Origin: Glycomyces amatae
Lineage (GTDB): Bacteria > Actinomycetota > Actinomycetes > Mycobacteriales > Micromonosporaceae
DNA: 64,000 nt
Reading direction: 5' to 3'
NCBI RefSeq assembly: GCF_020991375.1
Contig: NZ_JAJLQZ010000002.1
Span: 451,554-515,553, forward strand
Shown: positions 34,087-41,791 of the stretch, in pieces
Position numbering within the stretch: the first letter of the stretch is position 1
Layout of the letters: each line of letters begins with the position of its first letter
Notes under the pieces: generated by a model
What the model was told of the DNA's origin: nothing
The model's database searches: none
What the model saw: only the letters and a program-made list of their open reading frames with translations
Program-made: the position numbers and the translations under genes

Positions 34087-35450
34087 GCGCCAGACAGCTG
34101 CACCTCAACGCGTTCCTGATGAACACCGGCCACCACGAGGCGTCGTGGCGGCTGCCCGAGTCCGACCCGCACTCGTCCACGTCGATCGCGCACTACACGC
34201 GGCTGGCGCAGACCGCCGAGCGCGGGAAGCTCGACTCGATCTTCTTCGCGGACTCGCCGACCCTGTGGAGCACCATCGGCCGCAGGCCCTCGGGCTCGCT
34301 GGAGCCCACGGTGGCGCTGGCCGCGATCGCGGCCCTGACCGAGCGGATCGGCCTCATCGCGACGGCCTCGACGACCTACAACGAGCCGTACAACCTGGCC
34401 CGGCGCTTCGCCTCGGTCGACCACCTCTCGGGCGGCCGGGCGGGGTGGAACATCGTCACCACCGCCACGCTGGACGCGGCCCGGAACTTCAACCTGGACG
34501 AGCTGCCGTCGCACGCCGCGCGCTACGCCCGGGCCGAGGAGTTCCTCCAGGTCGCCAAGAAGCTGTGGGACTCGTGGGACGACGCGGCCGTGCTGGGCGA
34601 CAAGGAGGCCGGGCGGTGGGGCGACGAGCGGCTCGTCTACCCGGCCGACCACGTCGGCGGGCACTTCCGGGTCGCCGGGGCCCTCAACGTGCCCCGGTCG
34701 CCGCAGGGGCACCCGCTGCTGGTGCAGGCCGGGTCCTCGGAGGACGGCAGGGCGTTCGCCGCGCTCCACGCCGAGGCGATCTTCACCGCGCAGCAGACCC
34801 TTGAGGAGGCCCAGGCGTTCTACGCCGACGTCAAGCGGCGCGCCGCGGCGGCGGGGAGGGATCCGGCGGGCGTGCTCGTGCTGCCGGGGATCGTCCCGGT
34901 GCTCGGCGACACCGAGGCCGAGGCCCGGGACCTCGAGGCGGAGCTCGACCGCCTCATCGTGCCCGAGTACGCGCGGGACAACCTCGCGAAGCAGCTCAAG
35001 CTCGACCCGTCCGAACTGGACCTCGACAAGGAGCTGCCGGAGCACCTGCCGAGCGAGGACGAGATCGAGGGGGCCAAGAGCCGCTTCACGCTCATCGTGG
35101 ACCTGGCCCGGCGCGAGCGGTTGACGGTGCGCCGGCTGATCGGCCGCCTCGGCGGCGGGCGCGGGCACCGCACGTTCACCGGCACCGCCGAGCAGGTCGC
35201 CGACGCGATCGTCGAGTGGTTCGACGACGGCGCGGCCGACGGGTTCAACATCATGCCCGCCGTGCTGCCCTCGGGCCTGGAGGCGTTCGTGGACCGGGTG
35301 GTGCCGGTCCTCCAGGAGCGCGGGCGGTTCCGCACCGAGTACACCGGCACGACGCTGCGGGACCACTACGGCCTGGCGCGGCCGGAGAACCCGCGCCGCC
35401 GCGAGGCGCTCGAGTCCGCCGTCAAAGGCGTGCTCGCGCACTCCCGGTAG
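34083..35450 (+). CDS. LLM flavin monooxygenase, DszA/SnaA/NtaA group
   Basis: A 455-residue flavin-dependent monooxygenase using reduced FMN from the operon's reductases. LHLNAFLMNTGHHEASWRLP at the N-terminus, ERGKLDSIFFADSP, STTYNEPYNLARRFASVDHLSGGRAGWNIVTT and LLVQAGSSEDGRAFAALHAEAIFTA identify the nitrilotriacetate/dibenzothiophene-sulfone monooxygenase family, many of which cleave C-S or C-N bonds. With the sulfonate importer it probably releases sulfite from an organosulfur compound; the substrate is unknown. Last gene of the operon, followed by a strong terminator. Confidence 0.9.
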
Positions 35451-35463
35451 GACGCCGGGTCGT

Positions 35464-35497
35464 CCCCGCCGGGCGTCCGCACCTTCGCCCGGCGGGG
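35464..35497 (+). terminator. Terminator of the sulfonate operon
   Basis: CCCCGCCGGGCG and CGCCCGGCGGGG form a perfect 12-bp stem with a 10-nt loop, 13 bases after the monooxygenase stop codon. Confidence 0.82.
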
Positions 35498-35519
35498 ATC
35501 CGGGGCCCCGTCGCATAAA

Positions 35520-35538
35520 TACCATTATATCTATAGGA
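35520..35538. promoter_or_regulatory. 19-bp sulfur-region motif, site D
   Basis: TACCATT-ATATC-TATAGGA repeats the 7+5+7 layout (weaker left half) in an AT-rich stretch just after the sulfonate operon terminator. The sequence AAATACCATTATAT around it contains -10-like hexamers. No cysteine leader of the site-B/C kind follows. Confidence 0.55.
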
Positions 35539-35541
35539 TAG

Positions 35542-35739
35542 ATGTGCATATGGCGTCGCCCGGCCCCTGAGACGGTCGGCGGCCGGGTTCCCGGTCAGCT
35601 CGCGGGAACCCGGCCGCCGACGCTTCGCAACGACCGCTGAGGAGTGGACATGCCCAATGGTGCGGCCGCTGGCGTTCCTGCCGTGGAACCGCGGAGCGGC
35701 CTGACCTCGGGGACACCGACCCGACGGTTTCCGGTCTAG
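35542..35739 (+). other. Orphan leader region: tiny ORFs and a 19-bp perfect hairpin
   Basis: Downstream of site D are a 32-codon ORF (ATG 35542 to TGA 35640, beginning Met-Cys-Ile-Trp-Arg-Arg), a perfect 19-bp stem-loop (35575-35593 with 35603-35621, 9-nt loop) and a 29-codon ORF from ATG 35650 with GAGGAG five bases upstream, ending at 35739. None resembles a known protein. The arrangement copies promoter-leader-attenuator architecture, but no sulfur gene follows; it may be a remnant after deletion or a small-RNA locus. Confidence 0.45.
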
Positions 35740-35814
35740 GCTCATGGCACCCCCGACTGCGGCGAAAACCCGAGCCGCCGTCGCTACGCCCGCGCGATTT
35801 GATACCGGAACCCC

Positions 35815-36510
35815 ATGCCCCGCAAGTCCGAGTCCGGCCGGAGGCCGGACCCGCTCCCCTTCGACCTCCGGAGCGAGGTCGCACGCTCGGTGCTGCCGCC
35901 CGTCCTCGCGGTCGCCGCGATGGCGACCGTGCTGTGGCTCGGCCTGTTCCTCCAGGACCCGCTGCCCCCGTGGGCGCGCGCCGTCGGCGCCGCCGCCGTG
36001 GCGGCACCGGTCGTCGGCGCGATCGCCTCGTGCTTCCGCGGCCGGTCGCGCCGGCTCTGGAAGCCCGCCCTGGCCTTCCCCGTGGCGGTCATCGCCGCCG
36101 CCGCCGCGCTCGTGCCGGCCTTCGAGCGGTTCGCGCTCGCCCACCACGGCGTCGACGCGGAATGCTCGGTCGTCTCGAAGCGCGACTACGTCAAGCACCT
36201 CGAAGACGAGGACGAGCCGATGACCGCCCACGAGTTCCTCTGCCGCGGCTGGGGCCCGGTCTCGCTCGACACGTACCGCGACGAGCAGCTCGAACCGGGC
36301 GAGGTCCGGATCGTGGTGTTCGATCCGCTCGGCCGGGTCGATCCGGACTTCGACGACCCGGACTTCGGCGACGGACTGCTCTTCATACCGCTGCCGCTGC
36401 TGTTCATCGCCGGAGGCATCGCGATCCGCCTCTTCCTCGTCGACGACGGCACGATCGCCACGGCGGTCGGCGCCGGGTTCCGGCGCCTCCGCGGGCGCTT
36501 CGCGGCCTGA
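35815..36510 (+). CDS. Hypothetical membrane protein
   Basis: A 231-residue protein of unrecognised family. Three hydrophobic segments in the first ~100 residues (SVLPPVLAVAAMATVLWLGLFL, AVGAAAVAAPVVGAIA, PALAFPVAVIAAAAALV), then a soluble acidic domain with two Cys (ECSVVSKRD, EFLCRGWG) and a final helix (GLLFIPLPLLFIAGGIAIRLFLV). The layout, with a beta-rich extracytoplasmic-like domain between helices, resembles DUF3592-type proteins. ATG at 35815 has only a weak ribosome-binding site. GC-rich codon use matches neighbours. Confidence 0.72.
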   Translation: MPRKSESGRRPDPLPFDLRSEVARSVLPPVLAVAAMATVLWLGLFLQDPLPPWARAVGAAAVAAPVVGAIASCFRGRSRRLWKPALAFPVAVIAAAAALVPAFERFALAHHGVDAECSVVSKRDYVKHLEDEDEPMTAHEFLCRGWGPVSLDTYRDEQLEPGEVRIVVFDPLGRVDPDFDDPDFGDGLLFIPLPLLFIAGGIAIRLFLVDDGTIATAVGAGFRRLRGRFAA

Positions 36511-36783
36511 CTCCGAAACCGCCCCGACCCCGGGAGAGGCGGGCGGTGGGGCACCGCCGCAGCCGCGGAACGCCTCCGGTGGACCGGCCCTCCCATGCTC
36601 GGACCTCACTGCCCCTCGTGCTGATCGGTGCCCGGCCCGTCCTCCGGCGCCTCGCCGCGGGCGCGGGCGGCGGCGGGTCATGTGAGGTACGGCCTTCGTT
36701 CTGGACCCGTTCAAGCAGGGCGGTTACGGTTGCGGCGGCGCATCGGGGCGCCGCCGCCGCAACCGCCGACCGGGAGGCCCGCC
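36511..36783 (+). other. Non-coding leader of HAD gene with GC hairpin
   Basis: No ORF is supported here. At 36728-36764, GGTTGCGGCGGCGC pairs with GCGCCGCCGCCGCAACC (about 14 bp with a 3-nt bulge), ending 19 bases before the HAD start. It could terminate read-through from the membrane-protein gene or modulate HAD translation. Confidence 0.4.
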
Positions 36784-37533
36784 GTGATCCACAACCTGTT
36801 CGACTCCGTCACCGCCTACGAGCCGACCGAGGCCGAGCAGGCCGGGCCGGTGCCGCCGATCGAGGCGGTGCTGTTCGACTTCAGCAACACCATCTTCAAG
36901 CTCATCGACATCCCGACGTGGCTGCGGCGCGTCGCCGACGCGACCGGGCGGGCCCTGGACGACGCGCTGGTCGAGAAGACCGCCGAGCAGCTGTACGAGA
37001 CCTACCGGATCCCCGAGGTCGCCGCCGCGCAGATCGGGCGGGACGAGTCCCCCGAGCAGCACCGGGCCGCGCTGTTCGCCTGGTTCGAGCGCGTCGACTA
37101 CCTGCAGGGGGTCGAGGCTGCCGCGTACGGGCTCATCGCGGCCCCCGACGCCTGGGTGCCCTACCCCGACACCGAGCCGCTCCTGCGCGAGCTGCGCCGC
37201 CGCGGGATCAGGACCGGGATCGTCTCCGACTTCGCGTGGGACGTCGGCGTCCACATGGAGCACTTCGGGCTGGCCGACCTCGTCGACGTGCGCGTCATCT
37301 CGTACCAGTACGGGACCGAGAAGCCCGACCCCGTGCTGTTCCGCGCCGCCTGCGAGCGGCTCGGCGTCGACCCGCGCCGCACGCTCATGGTCGGCGACAA
37401 CCCGGCCAAGGACGGCGGCGCCGCCGCCTCCGGCCTGCGCGCCTACATCCTGCCCGGGGAGGCCCGGACCGGCGAGCGCGGCCTCGCGCACGTCCTCGGC
37501 TTCCTCGACGGGACCGCCGACCTGGAGTCTTGA
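36784..37533 (+). CDS. HAD-superfamily hydrolase-like protein
   Basis: A 249-residue haloacid-dehalogenase-fold protein. Motif I is VLFDFSNTIFKL: the nucleophilic Asp is kept, but the usual second Asp is Ser. The cap domain is helical (~residues 50-120). Motif II is GIVSDFAWD, motif III Lys lies in GTEKPDPVLF, and motif IV is LMVGDNPAKDGGAA. Substrate unknown; loss of the general-acid Asp suggests either a non-phosphatase HAD activity or a regulatory/binding role. GTG at 36784 follows GGGAGG. A similar variation occurs in the HAD at 63165. Confidence 0.87.
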   Translation: MIHNLFDSVTAYEPTEAEQAGPVPPIEAVLFDFSNTIFKLIDIPTWLRRVADATGRALDDALVEKTAEQLYETYRIPEVAAAQIGRDESPEQHRAALFAWFERVDYLQGVEAAAYGLIAAPDAWVPYPDTEPLLRELRRRGIRTGIVSDFAWDVGVHMEHFGLADLVDVRVISYQYGTEKPDPVLFRAACERLGVDPRRTLMVGDNPAKDGGAAASGLRAYILPGEARTGERGLAHVLGFLDGTADLES

Positions 37534-37560
37534 CCTGGAGTGCACTCCAGGTCCTAGCCT
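37530..37560 (+). promoter_or_regulatory. MerR-type promoter with 20-bp palindromic operator
   Basis: TTGACC (37530-37535) and TAGCCT (37555-37560) are 19 bp apart, the stretched spacing typical of MerR-family promoters. The spacer carries ACCTGGAGTGCACTCCAGGT (37533-37552), a perfect palindrome. Transcription would start at about 37567, exactly at the ATG of the dehydrogenase gene, giving a leaderless message. No merR gene is nearby. Confidence 0.78.
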
Positions 37561-37566
37561 CGGCCC

Positions 37567-38505
37567 ATGAGCGAACTACAGCACCCGATCGAATCCGGAT
37601 TCAACGCCCGCTCCACCGCCGCCGAAGTCCTCGACGGCCTCGACCTCAAGGGGCGCACGGCCGTCGTGACCGGCGGCTATTCGGGGATCGGCCTCGCGAC
37701 CACGCGGGCGCTCGCGGGAGCGGGCGCCCGCGTGGTCGTGCCGGCCCGGCGGCCCGGCGCGGCCGCGGAGAACCTCGCCGGCATCGACGGCGCCGAGACC
37801 GACGAGCTCGACCTGTCCGACCTCGAGAGCGTTCGCGCCTTCGCCGACCGCTGGCTCGCGACCGGCGAGCGCATCGACATGCTCGTCAACGGGGCCGGGG
37901 TGATGGCCTGCCCCGAGACGCGCACCGGGCCCGGCTGGGAGCTCCAGTTCGCGACCAACCACCTCGGGCACTTCGCACTGGTGAACCGGCTGCGGCCCGT
38001 CCTCGACGGCGCCCGGGTTGTGTCGGTGTCCTCCGGCGGGCACGGCGGGTCCGCGATCCGCTGGGACGACGTGCACTTCGAGCGCGGCTACGACCGCTGG
38101 CAGGCTTACAGCCAGTCGAAGACCGCGAACGTGCTCTTCGCCGTCGAGCTCGACCGCCTCGGCCGGGACGCGGGGATCAGGGCCTTCGCGCTGCACCCGG
38201 GGGCGATCCTGACGCCGCTCCAGCGCCACATCCCCGTGGCCGAGCAGCGCGAGATGGGCTGGAGGGACGAGGAGGGCAATCCGCCGGAGTACTTCAAGAC
38301 CGCCGAGCAGGGCGCGGCCACCCAGACGTGGGCGGCGACCTCGCCGCGGCTCGACGGGCTCGGCGGGGTCTACCTGGAGGACTGCGAGGTCGCCGAGGTG
38401 ACGGCCGAGGGCCCGGGCGTCAGGGCCCACGCGGTGGACCCGGCCGAGGCCGAGCGGCTGTGGGCGTACTCGGCCCGGCTCACCGGCGTGGACGCCTTCG
38501 CCTGA
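37567..38505 (+). CDS. Short-chain dehydrogenase/reductase
   Basis: A 312-residue NAD(P)-dependent oxidoreductase with the SDR fold: cofactor motif TGGYSGIG (residues 35-42), NGAGVM (108-113), catalytic Ser155/156, Tyr181 and Lys185 (YSQSK). AVVTGGYSGIGLATTRALAGAGARVVVPAR resembles the retinol-dehydrogenase/oxidoreductase group often induced through MerR regulators. The ATG at 37567 coincides with the predicted transcription start. The substrate is unknown; induction by an electrophile or redox signal is plausible from the promoter type. Confidence 0.92.
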   Translation: MSELQHPIESGFNARSTAAEVLDGLDLKGRTAVVTGGYSGIGLATTRALAGAGARVVVPARRPGAAAENLAGIDGAETDELDLSDLESVRAFADRWLATGERIDMLVNGAGVMACPETRTGPGWELQFATNHLGHFALVNRLRPVLDGARVVSVSSGGHGGSAIRWDDVHFERGYDRWQAYSQSKTANVLFAVELDRLGRDAGIRAFALHPGAILTPLQRHIPVAEQREMGWRDEEGNPPEYFKTAEQGAATQTWAATSPRLDGLGGVYLEDCEVAEVTAEGPGVRAHAVDPAEAERLWAYSARLTGVDAFA

Positions 38506-38539
38506 GCCGCCGCGGGGCGCCCGCCCGGCGGCGGGCGCC

Positions 38540-39124
38540 TCATCTCCCTCCTTTGGGCTTGGCGCGCAGGTGGGCCCGTTCGCCCTGACTGCCGAAGAGG
38601 CTGAGGAACTCGACCCCGCCCTCCTCGGCGCGGCCGAACCAGTGGGGGGTGCGGGTGTCGAACTCGGCGGCCTCGCCGGGTTTCATCACGAAGTCGTGCT
38701 CGCCGAGGACGACCCGCAGCCGTCCGTTGAGGACGTACATCCACTCGTAGCCCTCGTGGACCTGCGGGTCCGGTTCCTGCGGGGCGCCCGCGGGGATGAT
38801 CAGCTTGTACGCCTGGATGCCGCCGGGGCGGCGGGTGAGCGGCAGGTGGACCATGCCGTGGCGGGTGACCGGGCGCAGGTGGATGCGGGGATCGCCGGTG
38901 GGCGGCGCGCCCACGAGGTCGTCGAGGGTCACGCCGTGGACCCTCGCCAGGGGCAGCAGGAACTCCAGAGTGGGCTTGCGCGCGCCCGACTCCAGGCGGG
39001 AGAGCGTGCTGACCGAGATCCCGGTCCTGGCCGAGAGTTCGGCGAGCGTGGCCTCCCGCTCCTTGCGGAGGGCGCGCAGGCGCGGCCCGACAGCCTCGAG
39101 CGTGGGGTCGGTGTCCTCTTCCAT
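38540..39124 (-). CDS. XRE-cupin transcriptional regulator
   Basis: A 194-residue regulator with an N-terminal Cro/C1-type helix-turn-helix (LRALRKEREATLAELSARTGISVSTLSRLESG, ~residues 15-50) and a C-terminal cupin barrel (VHEGYEWMYVLNGRLRVVLGEHDFVMKPGEAAEFDTRTPHWFG) that binds a small ligand. ATG at 39124 is chosen; an in-frame ATG at 39148 would lie inside the operator palindrome. Divergent from a thioredoxin-reductase-like gene, with TTGCCATAACGGCAA between them, so it probably represses itself and that enzyme. Confidence 0.92.
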   Translation of the reverse strand: MEEDTDPTLEAVGPRLRALRKEREATLAELSARTGISVSTLSRLESGARKPTLEFLLPLARVHGVTLDDLVGAPPTGDPRIHLRPVTRHGMVHLPLTRRPGGIQAYKLIIPAGAPQEPDPQVHEGYEWMYVLNGRLRVVLGEHDFVMKPGEAAEFDTRTPHWFGRAEEGGVEFLSLFGSQGERAHLRAKPKGGR

Positions 39125-39133
39125 GGTTCGATT

Positions 39134-39148
39134 TTGCCATAACGGCAA
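39134..39148. promoter_or_regulatory. Operator between XRE-cupin and reductase genes
   Basis: TTGCC-ATAAC-GGCAA is a perfect 5-bp inverted repeat, with a third ATTGCC half-site at 39154-39159. For the plus-strand gene, TTGCCA (39155-39160) and TACGGT (39179-39184) make a plausible promoter, so binding here could control both directions. Confidence 0.65.
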
Positions 39149-39202
39149 GAATGATTGCCATTTTCATGGACGCCGGTCTACGGTCGACGCGGAGGTAACG
39201 AT

Positions 39203-40159
39203 ATGACCGATGAACTGAAGGACCGGTACGACGTCGTGGTGATCGGGGGCGGGGCCGCCGGCCTGAACGGCGCGCTCATGCTCGCCCGGGCCCGGCGCTC
39301 GGTGGCGGTGGTCGACGCGGGCGAGCCGCGCAACGCCCCGGCCGAGGGCGTGCACGGACTGCTCGGACGCGAGGGCATGCCGCCGTCCGAGCTGCTGGCG
39401 CTCGGCCGGGAGGAGGTGCGCCGGTACGGCGGCCACGTCGTCTCGGGCGCGGTGGGCGGCGCGAAGCGCTCGGAGGGCGGTTTCACCGTCTCGCTCGAGG
39501 ACGGCCGCGAAGTAACCGCCCGCAGGATCCTCGTCACCACCGGCCTGGTGGACCGGCTGCCCGAGATAGCGGGCCTGCGGGAGCGCTGGGGCAAGGACGT
39601 CGTGCACTGCCCGTACTGCCACGGCTGGGAGGTCCGCGACGAGCCGATCGGCGTCGTGGCGACCGGCCCGATGTCGGTGCACGGGGCGCTGCTGTTCCGG
39701 CAGTGGACCGCGGACCTGGTGTTCTTCACGCACGATCAGCCTCGTCCGAGCGACGAGGAGGTCGAGAAGCTGGAGGCGCGGGGCGTCCGGATCGTCGACG
39801 GCGCGATCGAGCGGGTCGAGACCGGGCCGGACGGCATCACCGGCGTGCGGCTCGCGAGCGGCGAGCTCGTGGAGCGGCGCGTGCTCACGGTGGCGTCCAA
39901 GATGGAGGCCCGCGCCGGGTTCCTGGAGGACCTGGGCCTGGTCCCGGTGGAGCACCCGTCGGGGATGGGCGTGCACCTGCCGGCGGATCCCATGGGCCGC
40001 ACGGCGGTCGAGGGCGTGTGGGCGGCGGGCAACGTGGTCGACCTCTCGGCGCAGGTCGGCAGTGTGGCGGCCGCGGGTGCGATGGCCGGGGCCCAGATCA
40101 ACATGGAGCTCGTGAACGAGGAGACCGCCGCGGCGGTCGAGGCGCACCGGGCGAAGTGA
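39203..40159 (+). CDS. Thioredoxin-reductase-like FAD oxidoreductase
   Basis: A 318-residue FAD/NAD(P)H oxidoreductase: FAD-binding VVVIGGGAAGLNGALMLARA at the N-terminus, redox-active dithiol HCPYCHG (Cys136, Cys139), and GVWAAGNVVDLSAQVGSVAAAGAMAG near the C-terminus for flavin binding. The NADPH-binding glycine motif is degenerate (IGVVATGPMSVHGA), as in ferredoxin/holomycin-type TrxR relatives. ATG at 39203 has GGAGG seven bases ahead; the frame is open further upstream into the promoter. Likely controlled by the divergent XRE-cupin regulator. Its role is a disulfide or small-molecule reductase; partner unknown. Confidence 0.92.
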   Translation: MTDELKDRYDVVVIGGGAAGLNGALMLARARRSVAVVDAGEPRNAPAEGVHGLLGREGMPPSELLALGREEVRRYGGHVVSGAVGGAKRSEGGFTVSLEDGREVTARRILVTTGLVDRLPEIAGLRERWGKDVVHCPYCHGWEVRDEPIGVVATGPMSVHGALLFRQWTADLVFFTHDQPRPSDEEVEKLEARGVRIVDGAIERVETGPDGITGVRLASGELVERRVLTVASKMEARAGFLEDLGLVPVEHPSGMGVHLPADPMGRTAVEGVWAAGNVVDLSAQVGSVAAAGAMAGAQINMELVNEETAAAVEAHRAK

Positions 40160-40247
40160 CGGGGGCGCGGCGGCCTCGGGGCCGCCGCGCCGTCGCTCGC
40201 CTGCGGTCATCGCCGCCCGCGGCGGCGCGCGTCGTGGTCCTCGGGGG

Positions 40248-40466
40248 TCAGGGGCCGGAGCGCTCGTCGGGGGCGGTCCAGGTCATCTCGACGACGACCT
40301 CGTCGGCCCGCCGCACCGGGGCGTCGCCGATGACATGGCCGTCGATGACGATCACGTCCTCGCGGCCGCCGTCGCCCGCGGCCGCCATCACGACGTCGGA
40401 GGGGAACTCGACCGGCAGGTCGGCCCCGAAGTCCGCGGCATCGCCGCCGTCGCCGCCGTCACCCAT
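40248..40466 (-). CDS. Small acidic hypothetical protein
   Basis: A 72-residue, Gly/Asp-rich protein: N-terminus MGDGGDGGDAADFGADLPVEF, then EDVIVIDGHVIGDAPVRRADEVVVEMTW. GGAGG lies six bases before the ATG and nearly all third positions are G or C, which supports a real gene. No family recognised. No signal or membrane helix. Confidence 0.6.
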   Translation of the reverse strand: MGDGGDGGDAADFGADLPVEFPSDVVMAAAGDGGREDVIVIDGHVIGDAPVRRADEVVVEMTWTAPDERSGP

Positions 40467-40601
40467 CTGGCACCTCCGCAGTCGCGTCCGTTCTGGACTG
40501 TCAACGGTACCGCCGCCGCGCCCCGGACGGTATCCGACGATCGGCCCAGGCGGACCCGCGAAGCGAAGCGGCGGCGCGGTGCCGCCGCACCCCGTGCGCC
40601 G

Positions 40602-41306
40602 CTACTCCTTCCGGCGGGGCGGCGCCGCGCCGCCGGTGGCCAGGCGCATGAGGTCGGTGCCCAGGTCGATGTCGAGCTCCGTGCCGCCCGCGCTGCCGTA
40701 CTCGTGCTGGTAGTGCTTCCACGACTCGCTGCGGACCTGCTCGGCGAAGCCGGACTCCATGAGCAGCAGCAGCTCGATCGCCGCGCGGCCGATCCGCTCC
40801 CCCAGCTCCGAGGAGTTCCAGTCCTCCGTGGCGGCGAAGACCGACGTCGGCACCGTCATCGTCCGCAGGTACGCGAACAGCGAGCGCATCTGCTCGTCCA
40901 CCACCAGCGCGTGCCGCGCCGTGCCCGCCGTCGCGGCCAGGATCACCGGCTTGGCGATGAGCAGGTCGTTGTCGAGGACGTGGAAGAACGAGCTGAACAG
41001 GCCGCTGGGCGCGGCCTTGTACACGGGAGCGCTGGCGACGACGCCGTCCGCGCGGCCGAGGACCTCGATCGCGCGGGTCATCTTGGGGCCCATGAGCTGC
41101 GAGACGATCGCGGTGGTGATCTCACTCGCGAGCCCGCGAAGGTCGATCACGTCGACCGCGACGGCCCCGCCGCGCTCCCCGGCGAGCGCGCCCACGCGGG
41201 AGGCGATGCGGTCGGCGAGCATCCTGGTCGAGGACGGGTCGCTGGTGCCGCCGCTGACGACGGCGAGCCGGAACGGCTCGGCGCCGGTGGTGTGCTGGTC
41301 GTTCAC
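40602..41306 (-). CDS. FMN reductase (CE1759-like)
   Basis: A 234-residue flavodoxin-fold NAD(P)H:FMN reductase. AVVSGGTSDPSSTRMLADRIA is the FMN-phosphate loop and VVASAPVYKAAPSGLFSSFFHVLD the second flavin contact; the C-terminal ~60 residues extend beyond SsuE. It fits the reductase partner encoded with luciferase-like monooxygenases of the CE1758/CE1759 pair. GTG at 41306 overlaps the MarR gene (GTGA) behind AGGAGG. It would provide reduced FMN to the LLM enzyme at 41792. Confidence 0.88.
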   Translation of the reverse strand: MNDQHTTGAEPFRLAVVSGGTSDPSSTRMLADRIASRVGALAGERGGAVAVDVIDLRGLASEITTAIVSQLMGPKMTRAIEVLGRADGVVASAPVYKAAPSGLFSSFFHVLDNDLLIAKPVILAATAGTARHALVVDEQMRSLFAYLRTMTVPTSVFAATEDWNSSELGERIGRAAIELLLLMESGFAEQVRSESWKHYQHEYGSAGGTELDIDLGTDLMRLATGGAAPPRRKE

Positions 41307-41782
41307 AGGGTGGCCTCCTGTCGGTTCGGGCGGGGCGGTTGCGGTTCGCCTTGCGCGGCGAGCTTGCGGCCGATGGCCTCGAGCTGCCGCATCTCCTCGT
41401 CGGTGAGGGCGGCGGTGACGGCGCGGGCGACGTCGACGGCGTGGCGGCCGCCGACGCGGTGCTGGCGCTCGCGCCCGGCCGCGGTGAGCGCGAGGCGCAC
41501 GCCGCGGCCGTCGGCCGGGTCGGCGGTGCGCTCGACCAGGCCGCGGTCGACCAGGCGCTCCACGAGCCGCGACAGGGCGGGCTGGCTGAGCAGCACGCCG
41601 CGGCCGAGCTCGTAGAGCCGCATCGGGCCGTCGTGCTTGGACAGGGTGTAGAGCACGTCGTACTCGCGCATGGACACCTCGTCCCAGATCGGCTCGGCGC
41701 CGAAGCGCTTCATGAGGGAGGCGTGGGCGGTGAGCAGCGACTCCCACGCCTCGTTCGCGAGCCGGCTCCTGCTGCGGGTCAC
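41303..41782 (-). CDS. MarR-family transcriptional regulator
   Basis: A 159-residue winged-helix regulator: SMREYDVLYTLSKHDGPMRLYELGRGVLLSQPALSRLVERLVDRGLVERTADPADGRGVRLALTAAG covers helices 3-4 and the wing with the DGR motif. It lies between the LLM monooxygenase (9-base gap) and the FMN reductase (overlap), so all three form one operon and MarR is probably its own regulator in response to a phenolic or oxidised ligand. Confidence 0.92.
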   Translation of the reverse strand: MTRSRSRLANEAWESLLTAHASLMKRFGAEPIWDEVSMREYDVLYTLSKHDGPMRLYELGRGVLLSQPALSRLVERLVDRGLVERTADPADGRGVRLALTAAGRERQHRVGGRHAVDVARAVTAALTDEEMRQLEAIGRKLAAQGEPQPPRPNRQEATL

Positions 41783-41791
41783 GGCGCCTCC

